NCBI GenBank assembly: GCA_025786725.1
Contig: JAHLTZ010000063.1
Coordinates: 1-64,000 of the forward strand
Direction of reading: 5' to 3'
Source of the DNA: Syncephalis fuscata
Taxonomy: Eukaryota; Zoopagomycota; Zoopagomycetes; Zoopagales; Piptocephalidaceae
DNA: 64,000 nt
Of the stretch, positions 12,702 to 25,854 are shown one piece after another. A program made the translations under genes and the position numbers. Position 1 is the first letter of the stretch, and each line of letters starts with the position of its first letter. The notes below the pieces were generated by a model. The model was not told where the DNA came from and made no database searches. It was given only the letters and a program-made list of their open reading frames with translations.

Positions 12702-14784
12702 TATGACTTTGGTAGATGGAAAATGTAAAAACGTAATATTCTAACCACTGTGTAAATGTGTGCCAATGTATATGAGTAGAGAGTGTGTATATGTGTGTGA
12801 AGAATAGACGGATAGCTAACGATAAGGGATAATGGTGTTGTTGTTGTTGTTGTTGTTGATGGTGATGACGATGTAAGTAAAGGATTGTGTTACAGTGGAG
12901 TTTAAACGGTCACACACATACACACAGAAGCACGCACAGTTCAAGTACCAAAAATGAAAATGGAAATGATTCTAACTAGAAGGGTATTCAGTTGGCGGCA
13001 AAGATGTTTAGGTTAATTCAATAAAGATCCAGTGCATAAGAAATATGCAATCATGTAATTGACAAGATAATAGTAGTGACAATGACAGCAACGATGGCGT
13101 CAAAATTGGTGACAAAGCGGAACAATCAAAATTGGTCGGATGCGTTGGAAAGAAACACCCAAGTAAAGCGATTTTCTTAAATAAAAAATGGGGATTGAGG
13201 GATGGAGACGGAGAGAGGGAGCAAGAATTGATAAAGAGAGATGAGGACGGAGATAGGGACTGAATAAGGGAAGAGAGAGAGAAAAAAGAGAAGGGGAGAG
13301 AGATGTGGCGACGGTCAGCGTAGAAAATCTGACAAAAGAATACAGAGGAGAGGACGTGATGAGTACTGCAAGAACTAAGCCCGGACTATTCAAGATTTTA
13401 TATTAATCGATGCGCGGCACTGTGGATCATTGTGGCCTATCAGACAATTGTACAATAAATTACTTGTAGGAGAATTTATGGCTGCTAAGGTCAATAAATC
13501 CGATTAGTGTGAATAACGCCGAGTTGTAAAAATAAATGGTCCAATGACGCGTCTACACTTTTCTACTACTTTGTGTTTTACCGTTTGCATATGGTGATGG
13601 TGAGAATAATAAAAAAGCGAGCCGAGGAGCGTGAACAGAATCTATGCAACCTATGGAACACCATGCAGTATTACAGGGCGTGGGGTGAGATCTTCGTTAG
13701 CGTCAGGTGTCAAGGGTGGATGGCCACAATGCCAAATACTCGGCCCAGTGCTTTTCTACGCCACCATGATACAAGAAAGTGATGGTGTTGGTGTTATCTT
13801 TAAGTAAAGGCTGTCATACATCCATCAATGGCCATGACTTGATACATCAACCTTGAAATAAATGAATACTTGCAGCTTAATAACACGTGCGTGTGCGTAC
13901 GTGCACTTGTAGTTATTAATCATTGATAATGTAAATAAAATTGGCTATTCGCTATTTCTTTATTAATAACAAACTTATTGGCTAATACAAAATCGATAGT
14001 AACTATTGCAGTATTAATTGAATGAATCTAATTCTACCTATTAGGATGAGTGCAAGGTCACATGGATACAGAGTGTACAATTAACTGATTGGATAATTGA
14101 CCGGCTAAATGATTGGCTAACCAGTCGTTTAGTTTAAGCCATTCTAATAGCAATTGTAACAATAAAAGGGGCAGTCATTTATTAACATTATTACTATTGC
14201 TATCAATGTTGTTGCTCTATTCATTGAGTGTAGGCCATACTATTATCGATTAGCAAGCTCGTTTCTATTGAAACGCGACGCTTGGACCTACACGTGGTGC
14301 GCAAATCCTTTAAATAATTTGTGCTAACATCACGATCAGCATTGGCATCCTTAGCCTTTCCATCTTTAAGCGTCTTTCCTTTTTCCCTCGCTTCCCCTTG
14401 AAATCATTGGCATGTCGTTGCTTATGCACATGCCAATAGCTAATTAGCGTTGTACTAACAACACTCATTAAACTATTGCAGTTTTTAATTAGAAATTATG
14501 CTATATTTCGATAGAACAGCTAGCATCATAGCGATGATATCGATGCTGCTAATGACAATCATAATCATAATAACAATTAATAATTGAATGTATATACTTT
14601 GAAACTGCATAGTCGATCTTATCTGTCTTGCACATTTATATCTATTACAGTATTTTCATCTCAATATGGATGAATTATAATAATTATATATTTTCCAATT
14701 AAAATTACGTAAATATACACTTTATTCAACTAAACACACTTATGCATATATATATATGTACAATTACAGAATGGCCATACTATC
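12702..14784. other. Long upstream region of the zinc-finger gene
   Basis: About 2 kb without a gene. It holds a TGT-trinucleotide repeat near 12836-12857 and a strongly purine-rich tract on the plus strand at about 13190-13310, which is pyrimidine-rich on the coding strand of the zinc-finger gene. Such tracts are common in fungal promoters. The right part lies downstream of the Mug190-like gene. Confidence 0.5.
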
Positions 14785-17700
14785 TTAACCTTCTGTATCC
14801 AACTGGCTTGAATGTTCTCGGTGACGTGGTCGCAGCAAGTGTTTTACCTTGTGACTGCCTTCATCCAGCTTGTCCTTGGCCCATTTAAGTGTACGTACCC
14901 CTTTGTATTTCATTGCGCCTGAACCATAGAAAGCATCGTTAGTGTTGTTGGTTCGTACAGCACATCTCATTAGAAGCGGCCGCTTTTTCAAGTAATACCC
15001 AACTACAACTTACCTTGTTCATCTCGAACTCGTCTGCGATGAACAGAATCGTCGGATAGACTGGTTCGCTCGGGTGTTTCATCTTTATAGTGCTCGTTAG
15101 TTCGACATTCATTTCTATCTTCGCTATTTGTCGTTGCCATTTTGGCAAATGTCTTTGATTTTTGTGAATACTGAGAATAGCCGCTAATACTCGATCGATT
15201 AGAGTTATTGCCTGACTCGCCTTCCATTGTGGATGTTTCATTTTCCAATGATGCTCTTTGAGGATGTCGAAGTTTAACAACTGAATCTAAATACTCTTCT
15301 GAGGTACCAGATATCTCCAACGACTTTCGCAGATCCTCATAACTTGGATCAACCGAATCGGTATTAACTATATTTTCGTCTTGTATAATATCGTGCACTT
15401 CCATGGCTCGTTGTAAAAATGTATTGGTATGTTTGCCTTTTCGATGCTTGTCAGCAATACCACCGCGGAATACAATATTAAAACGGATATGCCCGACAAA
15501 TCGCTCCAGACGAACCTTATCCGGACCCGTTGCCGTCTTAATCATATCGTGTGCCGCCGTACGTAGATTAATAATGTTCGATTGTGGTGTGATATCTCGT
15601 TCAAAAGGTCGAATATCACCTGGAATAAAGATAGGGATATCAGCTGATACCATTTCATCATCAATCAGATCTTTCAGCCATACGACACCAAATGCTACTA
15701 CTTCTCGTCGTAGTTTACGCTGTCGCAACTGTATGATAAGTGCAGTGGTATACCGTGCATTAACCGGCAGTGTAGCCTCGATGTTAGGCCAGCTGGCCTC
15801 CGTTAATAAAGTAGATGCTAAGGATTCAACAGTTGTGGCCGGTACTGGTAATGGCGACACGTCCTTTGTCGTTAGTTTTGCAGTTTCCGTATCAAATGTC
15901 TCACTGTTATCATCAGAGCTTAGTGACAAACGGCAGTAAACTGGCATACCTAGCAAATTATAAAATGTTTATAATATAGCTGATTAATCTGTGTTCATAC
16001 TAACCTTCGGCCAATCCGCTTAAATCTGTAGCACATATATCGCTCACGTGCAATGTGCCTACATCTATACGCAAATAAGAATATTCAATTTAAATATCCC
16101 ATTAGATTCGTTATTGTTACAACTTACTGTAGCCACTTATATGCTTTGGAATGGTAATTTCAATTGGATGAAACACTATACTAATTCTAATTTTTCCATA
16201 GCCTATATACTATCGTCAACTAAACTGTGATATAGTTTAAATTGAGTAATAATCCTTACCAACACCGCCCATTAGTCTAAACCATCGAGTCATTTCCATA
16301 TTTTGTCCCTATTTGTTACAAAATAGTAAGTAAATGGTTTACACTAACCGTACAACTAAATACCTCAGGAATTTGGTTTATTATATCCTTTAATTCAAAG
16401 GCTATAATGCCCAAAACTGGATCACGTTCTCGCGATCTTAAATCTCTGATAACAACGCGTATACGGCAGGTGTGCCAATCACGTATTACTCGATCTGTTA
16501 AACAGTTCCAGTACGGTCGGGGATTTGTTGGTTTTACTCGACTGCGATACGTCAACTCATCATTAACGATAAGTTCAACGTAGCTTGATGGAAATACGCC
16601 ATTATTGCTCTGATTACTATTGTTCAGGCCCAATCTTACAGAGCTAGGTGTACCGAAAATCGACACATCCTCTGGAGATACTTCACGAGGTGCTGTACGC
16701 AGCTCAAGATCTGTACCTTCGTGTACCAAAATTGATAAAATACCAGCCGCTATTGAATACATATTTAAATTAATAATTATCTATTATGTTTATTTGCAAA
16801 TAGTAACTTACATGTACGTTTGTTCTTTGTAGTTTTTGGATAGTAGCCAATACTATAGGTCAGTTCGCCTTTGGACTCGGCATTTCGACTTAGATCCATC
16901 AACGGACTAGTACTATAATATATATATATATATAATTATCAATGCATTCACATTCATACTAACTTACTGTTTTGTTATAATACCAGGCTTAGCTACCAAA
17001 GGTGCCAGTGGTAGATCTATACCACCTAAACCATCGTCACTATTCCATCGATCAGCATCCCATACTTGTAATCGAATCTTTTCTTGATTGCGTAGATCAT
17101 CTCGAGTTACAAGCATAAATCCAGTTTCTTCCCAGACGGGATTAAGTTCGTTGTTTAGAATACGTGTACGGAATCGTGTTTTTCCACTTTGATGCAACGA
17201 TATTGTGGCATAAGCATCAGATTTACCTATTACATCGTTAATAATTAATCGCTTATCTAAATCACCAATAAATACGCATATCTACTTACCTAGCACATCA
17301 GCATTACGTAACGATTTAGCTGAATGGAATGTTACGCAGATTACACCAATAGTCGTAGAATCTATTGATCAAACAATTAAACAATTAAAGCTATATTTGT
17401 TGCCTATAACTTACTGTGTGGTACATCATCGCCTAGAATCAATTTGCTTACATCAAGTGTATAGGATTTAGGCCATACAAATCGATCCACAACGATATTG
17501 ATACAGTGTAGTATATAGTCAGATATTAATGGTAGCTATATAAATAAATAAACAACTAAGTAAATATAAAATACAGGTATTCTGACACTTACATTCATTA
17601 TATTGACAGTACGTAACGGTTTAACGCTAATATCAATTCTTGGCCTTCGCATGAGAGTAAAGTTACCAAGTTTTACAAAAGGAGGATCGGGAGATGGTTG

Positions 17701-19308
17701 TAGTTTAAAACGGCACTACAAGTTAAATAGTATTACAAAATAATATAATTGTAACTATTTGTAGCTTACCGTGCCAATACATGTAAGTAATTCGGCAAAA
17801 GCCGGTACAGTAACTCCTGCAAAGCCTTTGACACCCATAGTCAACGAACAAATCATATGGGCATTTCGCGACTCTTGTTGACGAGTTGCCGCCGGTGCTG
17901 CCTGATAAATAAAGTCGGCCTCTAAATGGATACCATCACCAAATGCCTCAATGTCATCATTAGGCTGAAGGTCCTTTTGCGGCGATAGTACTCGGATACC
18001 CCGTACACGGAATGGATGAACACCTTGATCGACATCCTCGACACGTACAGCATAGACGATACTTGGACACTGTTCCTTAAGTACATCTTCCATTAAATCA
18101 ATCGCTGGTGTAAATAGTTCACGATTAATGAGTGGCCATAGTTTGCCTACAATGTGGTTGACCCATTCTACAGATTCAGCCCGTCGGCCTAGCAATCGAT
18201 TACCACGCTCTATCTCGACTAGATGTGACCATATTGTTGCATCACTTGCATCAAATCGACGTAGTATATAGACCCAGCAAGCAAGTGCAGCTGCTAATAT
18301 CCAAATAGTAATTCCATAGTAGAGACCAAGCCAAACAAGGCCGGCAAATCCAATCATAGATAGTGCATAGCGTGAACGCATACTATTTGCATAATGGCTA
18401 AGAGCCAAGTCAAGATCCAGCGCAGTCTCGTAGTCAAGCTTTCCTCCGTATGGTGAAGATAAAGCGGCCCATTTATCCATGTACGATTTACCAGGCCCAG
18501 TATTTGGAGTGGGCGATTCAAATGTATCCAATGCTAGTGATCTTCGATTCTGGCTATTACCATTTGTATTATGAGGCCAATTTCTAACATCTTCACTATC
18601 ACGACTGAATGTGGCTGACAAAGGAGAGGCCGCTTGAGATGCACTGGGCCAATCAGTACTGGGCCAATCGTCCGGCATGTTTGTTACAATATTACCACGA
18701 TAGCCAACACTAGGCTGCATATTTACATCTGGAAATGATTGTGTGGGTATACCATCATGTGAGTTGTTATTGCTACGTGAGTTATTATGAGAGCGAGTTA
18801 AATTAACTGCCGATAAAGAGCCGAATCGTCGACGAAACGCAGCTGCAATACTTCCGCGTCTTGAATGTCCATGTTCGTCGTCCGTACCATGTCGTGTTAA
18901 ATTTGTTCCTTGGCGCTGTTCCTGCGATATTGAGCCTACCTCGCTGGACTGGCTTCTCTTATGCCTTAACTGACGTATTTGAGGCAAAATAGCCTGGTTA
19001 TCTGTGCTAATATCTGCATCTGATCGACGTCGTTGGTGTAGTTGCCGCTCCTGTGACTTTATACGTTCCGGCATGGTATTAGTAACAGCTATTTTGTCTT
19101 TATTTAATTCATTATCTGTATTCTCAAGTCCTGAGTTACTAGGCTCCAATAAAGGATTCATTGTTTGGTCTAATGATGCGCTTGAATCTGTTTTTGTTAA
19201 TGTAATGAGCGGTTTTAGAGGTCGTGGTGGTAATGGAGGCATGTCAGAAGAAACATTGAGTGCTTCTGACAGCCCGACATCGTTATTATTATCTTCCGGT
19301 TGTGACAT
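14785..19308 (-). CDS. SMP and C2-domain ER membrane tether, Mug190/tricalbin-like
   Basis: Predicted lipid-transfer tether at ER-plasma membrane contacts. Twelve exons keep phase: 17770-19308, 17593-17715, 17415-17535, 17290-17361, 16968-17226, 16812-16912, 16349-16749, 16260-16308, 16128-16202, 16005-16064, 15014-15949 and 14785-14918, giving 1289 aa. The first 300 residues are disordered and Ser/Asn/Arg-rich. A hydrophobic hairpin follows at about 312-350 (GFAGLVWLGLYYGITIWILA). The SMP domain (about 360-550) includes SVEWVNHIVGKLWPLI. C2 domains follow: one with GVICVTFHSAKSLRNADVLGKSDAY and LQVWDADRW, a second ending RWFRLMGG, and a C-terminal one with VGTLHVSDI. The order matches fungal Mug190 more than classical tricalbins. 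A Met 7 codons upstream is an alternative start. One intron is only 40 nt. Confidence 0.85.
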
Positions 19309-20088
19309 AATAAGCAAGAACAATAGCAACAGTAGTAAAAGTAATATTGTGATGTTGCAAAGTTTGTGTTATTGTGTTTAAGGTATCAGTGTTTAAAGGT
19401 GCCAAGAAACATCATGTTTTGTTTTGGAATGATCGACGAAAAGAATTTGGTCCAATATGAATTGTATACTTGACCCAATATTGTTTTGGTTTTACATTTT
19501 TGTATAAAAATATTGTCGTGATCTATTATAGTGTAGTCTTTATTGTTTATTTTATAATAGCATCAGGTTCATGTTGTACTAAGGCAAGCAATTAATTAGT
19601 AATTACTAACGCTTAGGTGATAGAAGTAAGCGTAAACAAGACGCTAGCCATTAAGTTGATAGCTGTTGCAGTAGTCTTTTTTTAATGTAGTATCTATACG
19701 AGTGCTATATATTATTTACCACTCACATAAAATCGGTATAAATCAAGTTGTTTTTAGCGACAGCTTCAAAATTACTTTTATGGATTATTAAAAATTTGAA
19801 ATTCATAGACGGTATTGATTCATCAGCAGTTTTATACACTGTTTTACCAGTCTTTACGGACAACTAAGAATAAAAAGTGTGCTCTGATTTTTCAATGTAT
19901 TACTGCAGTACAGACAATAAATTTTATGCATAAATACTGGTTTGGGTCCTTACTGTGCATATAGGCTTGTAAACTACTGAATTTCAGCTTTTTTTATATC
20001 TTTCACAACAATACTTTATTTATTGCGCATCTTCATATATTTACACTAAACTAACTGCGAGTATATCCAATAGTGGCGCTGTTTTAAA
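19309..20088. other. Divergent intergenic region
   Basis: Promoter region between the SMP/C2 gene and the orphan membrane protein gene. AT-rich; no gene seen. Confidence 0.5.
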
Positions 20089-21104
20089 ATGTCACCGCCA
20101 CAAAATGTGAATACTGCTTATTTATATCCGATGGATGCTTACGAAACTGTGGAGTTATTCTCCACCAGTTTGAAAGAAATGCGAAAACAGCTAACACGTA
20201 TTTGGATACATATTATAGTTCATATTATTATGAGCTATGTTCAAGGGCATAACATCAACATTGCCCTTCGATTGGTTATAGAAAAGCCGCGAGCACTTGC
20301 AAGATGGTGCTGTTTAATGCCTTCAGTTTTATGTATTGGTATATCGATACTTACAATCATGTTCGACTTTGCCAAAGTCTTTTATATGGATACATTAGCA
20401 CTTTACGCTGGATTTACCGTCCCTATCTCCATTATGTGCTACAGTATCATTTTGCTGCAAAAAGCATACACTATGTCCCAGAAAAGTCGTTGGGTACTTG
20501 TAATAGGCATAATGTTAATTATCCTACAAATAATAACTCCCGTTATAATGTTAAACGTTGATGTTATGGCTAATTTTGAATTGTATCGTCGTGGTTTTTC
20601 TCATTATCCAAAGGAATTGATTCTACTATGGTTCTGCACATCTCTTGCTGTCAACTTATTTCTCTCGTCTGTATTCAGCTACACTGCCTATAAACAATAT
20701 CGTAAGTTTGGCTCTAAAACCTGGAGGTACCTAGCTAGCGATGGCATGGAATCTATGTGTCTTGTTATACTTTGTAATACAATATGTACCATTATAATGC
20801 TTTCTAGTAGTTCCAGAATTATTTTTACACTTTCCTATTTTATTGACTGGTAAGCATAAGCATAAGCAATATCTTTTTTATATTTACATAAAATTATAAT
20901 AGCTCAATCTGCTCAATAATCTTGATCGAAAACTGTCGTAAAACACGCAATGTTTTAATGAGGCTAATCGTCCAAAAACCGAGAAAATGTTTTATATTTC
21001 ACAAATACCATCGCCAATGCATGAAGAGACAAATGCTAATACAGCCAGCCAACCGCCTATACCGTATCATAATTAATATGTCTATAATATTATGCGATTC
21101 TTAA
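20089..21104 (+). CDS. Orphan polytopic membrane protein, GPCR-like layout
   Basis: Two exons, 20089-20849 and 20903-21104, give about 320 aa. I do not recognise the family. Six or seven hydrophobic segments are visible, including CCLMPSVLCIGISILTIMF, ALYAGFTVPISIMCYSIILL, WVLVIGIMLIILQIITPVIM, ILLWFCTSLAVNLFLSSVF and LVILCNTICTIIML, separated by short basic loops, with a basic C-terminal tail of about 55 residues. Size and spacing are like a seven-helix receptor, but no GPCR signature (DRY, NPxxY) is evident. It could equally be an orphan fungal transporter-like protein. The start is the first ATG, followed by a short polar N-terminus without a signal peptide. Confidence 0.65.
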
Positions 21105-21855
21105 TAAATATTACACTATTTAATAAACTAATTTAATGATTGCTAAAATGCCTCAACAAAAGTGCCATTATAGTGGACAGAGTATTTATAAGTGCTTGAT
21201 CACACAAACTAGTACAAGCTTTTTATTTAAATACATTCAAACAGATAGATATTTAATGCATGGTTAGTTAAAATTGCATATCAATTCGTTATATACACTT
21301 GAAATAGTCAACAAATACCACAAGCTTTAATTATTATTTACAGTTTATTTTTATGTTTTGATTAAACGACAATCTAGCTATAATTTTATGCTATGTTGCA
21401 CTAGCATTCGTGTATAATTGGTTTGTGTAGCAACTATGTCATAATTCTATTGGGTGCATCACTTGAGTAGATCGACCATCAAAATGTGCCCCTTTTTAGA
21501 GATGGTTACTAGGCATTTGTGACCAACCTATTTGTGACCTGTCTTACGTTGGCTCAGCCAACTTTAATTTATTCTAAAACCTTTATTAACATTAGCGTTA
21601 TTTTATTTAAATTACACCTATTTGGTAAATACGCTGACAACGCTTCAATTTGTTTTAATTAGGAATTTATGGACAGGCCATTGAGATAATTGGGAAATAA
21701 GTAGTCATACCCATCTATAAATAGTCATTTCCGGTTCATCACTGTGCCGTTAAATACTGTTCCATTCTGCCTTGACCCGCTCGTTGTCTAGCTCACCACT
21801 TCACCTGCAATCTTTTCCCACCAGTAATAATACGCTTTACTGTCGATATCTTACC
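21105..21855. other. Intergenic region upstream of the SET gene
   Basis: AT-rich, no gene seen. A TATA-like TATAAATAG occurs at about 21716-21724, some 130 bases before the SET start codon. Confidence 0.45.
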
Positions 21856-22474
21856 ATGACCATCAAAAAGTCCACCAAGTCTTCCGCGGCCGCCGATAAC
21901 TATCAACCTACACACCCGGATCATTTTCGCGTAAAGTATGGCAATAGCGGTAACTACACGTCTCGTTTGGTGGCGACAAAGGATTATCCGGCCAACTCGG
22001 AAATCATTAAACTAGACGCTAAAACACTGGTATCCGTGCCAGACCCTGTGTATACAACTGTGCAAACAGGCGAAAAATCCCACGTAGAACTTAATTGCGA
22101 CCTTACTTTTATGAACCACTCCTGCAATCCAAATGTTCACATAAATACACATACCTGGGAGCTGACTGCCGCACGCGATATTGCAGCTGGTGACGAAATG
22201 ACCTTCTTTTATCCAAGCACCGAATGGCACATGGATCAGCCATTTGATTGCTGGTGTGGCTCCGAAAAGGTAATAGGTAGCAATCGATAGAAATATAGCC
22301 ATAAACTAATACATTATTGTTAATAAATTTTAGTGTATTGGCAAAGTGTGTGGTGCTAAAGATGCACCAAAAGATATACTAAGCCTCAACTATCTTAATG
22401 ATCATATCATTCAAATGCTATCGCAACATGAAGCAAACAAGCATGAGACAGTTGGCGACTTGATATCGTTCTAA
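21856..22474 (+). CDS. Small SET-domain protein with post-SET cysteines
   Basis: Probable protein lysine methyltransferase of the minimal type. Two exons, 21856-22269 and 22334-22474, give 184 aa. The hallmark SET motif NHSCNPNV is at 87-94, and GDEMTFFYPSTEW at about 112-124 supplies the second conserved block. A post-SET zinc cluster is visible as CWC (132, 134), then C139 and C144; the intron falls exactly before C139. The N-terminal SET part (FRVKYGNSG... SRLVATKDY) is short, and there are no pre-SET, chromo or other domains. The substrate cannot be predicted. The ATG at 21856 is the first in frame; the frame is open upstream without an ATG. About 315 bases without a gene separate it from the LETM1 gene. 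Confidence 0.85.
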
Positions 22475-22788
22475 TCTGCACCATTGCTGGGCTACCATAT
22501 TAATAAACAATAAGTTGCATCAATATTGACAGCCTATTATTATTGTCTAGAAGATTATATGCTAAGATGTAGCCCATATTGTCTTATTAATCATTAATAC
22601 ATGTAGCCTTTAATAGTAATCATAAAGTCATTGAAATAGTATCTAGCTACAAAGCACAAAAACTATAACCAACGACTGTGTATTACAGCGCTATATTTAC
22701 ACGGTGACTCACTCTGTTAGTGTTCCGATAAACTCCGTAAGCAGAGCAAGTTTTATTTCCGCTTTTACTTATTCTTTTTTTGTTAACA

Positions 22789-24250
22789 ATGGCTCATTTA
22801 CAATACTCGCTGTAAGCATTAACCATTCTACTAGCCCATACGCTTATCGTCTGTAGATCTAGGGTTGGCGCGTACACCGCGCCATATGTGCGCTATCATG
22901 CTGCTTCGCTGCCTCGCTTCTATTCTGCAATGGCTGGTTCTCGAGTTGCTGCTGCGCCAAAACCGACACAAGTATCGTCTAGTCCACCGGAGTCAACAGA
23001 CATCAATGGCACGAATAACCTATCGATACAAGTGAAAGCAGGCCAGCTAGCTAACGCATACTCGTTTGCCGCGCTAACTGGCGATGCTGAAAAAACACTA
23101 GGCGAAAAGATAAAGTTCTATGCTCGTCATTACCTACAAGGACTTAAGCAGGTGTTTGTCAATCGTAAAGAAGCCAACGCAACGCGTCAGCGTATTGCTG
23201 GAGGTCAAATTATGACACGGGCTGACTATCAAATGGTAAGTATTATATGTATATATATTAAAATATTCGGTAGATATTTATTGCAATATAAACAGATAAC
23301 GCGTGCCTCTGCGGATATTCGTAAACTATTACCATTTATCGGTATTCTTATAATCCTTCCTGAATCAATTCCTCTTCTGCTTATATTTGCGCCTGGTCTT
23401 GTGCCAAGTACTTGTATTCTTCCCTCTCAAATGGTAACTATCGCGATTTCATCTAGAGATGTTTATAGTGCTGACCAATATTTGAACAGGAAAATAAGAA
23501 TAGAAAGGTACAGGAACGACGTGATGCCATGACACGAGCCATTTATGAATCAACTGAGAAAAATAATTTAGTAAGTACCGGTGTAATAACATTAAATAAA
23601 TATGTACTAATTTTTAAATGATCTTGTCTAAAATGCACAGATTCCAGCTAAAGTATACTGCAATTCTGATTCATTACGAGAATTAGCCATCCAGTATCCA
23701 ACAGAATTTCTATTGGACCAACTAAGTAAAGAACACTTGGCCGCCTATTGCCGGTAAGCTACTTATTGAGCGGCATAGTCTATTACTCATCAAGCATTAG
23801 TTTCCTTGGCCTAAGCGATTTTGGATCACTTTATATGTTGCAACGTCGATTCGTCAAACATATGGACTATTTACGATTAGATGACGAAGTAAGCTAACCA
23901 CTTTATAGCTGTACATTATAGCTAACAATTACATTTGTTATAGCTTATTCAACGGGAAAGCATCGAATCATTATCTGAAGAACTACTACGCACTGCAGCA
24001 GAAGAGCGTGGCATGTAAGCATATAACTATTTTTTTACTATACGGCAGAATAATAACTATGTTCAATAGACGATCTCATCAAGTGGAACCAGCAGTACTA
24101 CGGTCAGAACTACAAAACTGGATTGATCTACGTCTTGGTAAACCAACCATTCCAGCTGGCATGCTAGTATTTAGCCGTGTCTTCCGTAATGCCAATATTA
24201 AATCTAGCGTAACGCCGTTTACAGAACAAGAAGTAGCCGAAAAAATATAA
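22789..24250 (+). CDS. Mitochondrial LETM1-domain protein
   Basis: Inner-membrane protein of the LETM1 family, linked to mitochondrial ion homeostasis and ribosome binding (yeast Mdm38). Eight exons keep phase: 22789-22811, 22857-23235, 23296-23433, 23490-23570, 23641-23753, 23801-23888, 23944-24014 and 24070-24250, giving 357 aa. A 23-nt first exon is proposed because it supplies an ATG and an Arg/Tyr/Ala-rich presequence without acidic residues; otherwise the first ATG is at 22930. The membrane segment KLLPFIGILIILPESIPLLL with LVPSTCILPSQM matches the LETM1 hallmark region. The ribosome-binding-like domain follows (LAIQYPTEFLLDQLSKEHL). Length is nearer LETMD1 (about 360 aa) than full LETM1, and no EF-hand is seen. 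Confidence 0.85.
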
Positions 24251-24356
24251 TCTGCATCGTTTTATCGTTTTATCGCTTTATTTTTGACAATAGCACAATT
24301 GATCTTAATAAATAGACTATATACCAATTTATTCAATGTCAAATGACCTATTACAC

Positions 24357-25854
24357 TTAGTATTCTCCTTGATCGGGAAATGAGCCCAATACACGAACTT
24401 CCAAGCAATAAGCTTGAATATCAGATAATGCTTTAGCCAAATTGGCATCTTCTGAATGGCCAATACATTCAATGAAAAAGTAATAATTCCATGGATTCTG
24501 TAGGGATGGCCGTGAATTAATACTTGTCAAATTAATGCCGTTATCTTTAAAGCTACGTAAAGCATCACAAAGAGCACCTGGCTGCCGATGATCCACTGTA
24601 AATTTCACTAGCGTCTTATCTTTACCAGTTGGCTTATCCGACTCGGACCCAATAATAAAGAATCGTGTAATATTGTCTAATTAACATTAGTTGGCTGTTT
24701 ATACTTTCATTGTTATTGCCAACTTGCCTGATCTATCTTGAATATCTTCTTGGATAATGGATAGACCATATAGTTTGGCGCACATTGTACTAGCAATCGC
24801 TGCTGTATTTACTTCAGATGCAGCCATTTCAGCAGCACGTGAGGTAGATGCCACGTTGATACACTCCACCGATGGCAAATGTCGACTTAGCCATTCTTTC
24901 GTTTGACCAAACGCTTGTGGACTAGTAGAAATAGTATTTTGATAAATAAATAAACAATTAAACTATATAATATCATTCCATAATACTTACTGACTATAGA
25001 CACGTTTAATTGCATTTAATTGATAGTTGGATAGTAAGGCTTGTCGCACCTAACTAATTGATTAAAAACGTATAAGTAGCATTTATAACAGCTTACTTTA
25101 AGATAAGTTTCTGCACGAATATGCACAGGTGACGTACGAAATCGATCAAGTGTTTGAATAACTGTGCCAAAAGTTGAATTTTCAAATGGAACAACACCAT
25201 ACGTTGTTTGATTAGTTTCTACAGCGGTAAATACATCTATCGATACAGTTAGTATAAATCACTATAATATAAATACATTTACCATCAATAGTATCACGCG
25301 GTGAATAAGTGACACTATCACCAAATCGTTTATTCGATACCTATTATATATATATATATATATATTAGATACTCATAGCTAACATGGTGATTAATACTAT
25401 AGCTATTGATATTTACCTCGTGCGAGAAAGAACCGCGCGGCCCAAGATATGCTACAATTACTTCTTTTTGCAAAGAAATAGAAGCTGACATGATTTCTCG
25501 GTAAATAGCTTGCAATGCTTGATCCGATAGTGGTCCACTATTCAAACCGGCCACCTAAACGACATTATTAATACTAATTGATATGCTGTTATTAATGTAG
25601 TAAACACGCCTTCACCTTACCCGTTCAAATACTACGCGCTCCTGTGTAGGCACATACACTTGTACTTCACTGTTGCTATATATAAAAAGGTTAGCCGGCC
25701 ATTTTACCATATCTATTACTTACGGGTTTGTTTCTTGTAGTTCGTGTCGCTTTTGCAAGCCTACTTCAAGAGAATAGCTAGCTCTTTCATTAAGTAGCGT
25801 TACAATATGGTCGTCTAACGACGCAATCTTCTGCCGCAGCTGTCCCAAGTCCAT
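24357..25854 (-). CDS. Bifunctional chorismate mutase-prephenate dehydratase (P-protein)
   Basis: Converts chorismate to prephenate and then to phenylpyruvate in phenylalanine synthesis. Exons: 25724-25854, 25621-25675, 25417-25554, 25283-25340, 25097-25236, 24991-25049, 24728-24921 and 24357-24676, giving 364 aa. Residues 1-90 form an AroQ-type mutase helix bundle (DLGQLRQKIASLDDHIVTLL, LEVGLQKR, NSGPLSDQALQAIYREIMSA). The dehydratase domain starts at VAYLGPRGSFSHE, includes YGVVPFENSTFGTV and the catalytic-type NITRFFIIG, and is followed by an ACT domain with the Phe-binding-like NSRPS. The arrangement is the bacterial PheA order. Fungal Pha2 is usually dehydratase only, with a separate Aro7. 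The intron after 24728 is GC-AG. Introns throughout show that it is a resident eukaryotic gene. Confidence 0.9.

Noticed and set aside
13573-13782. 69-codon open frame on plus
   Set aside because: Isolated within a long upstream region and without recognisable features.
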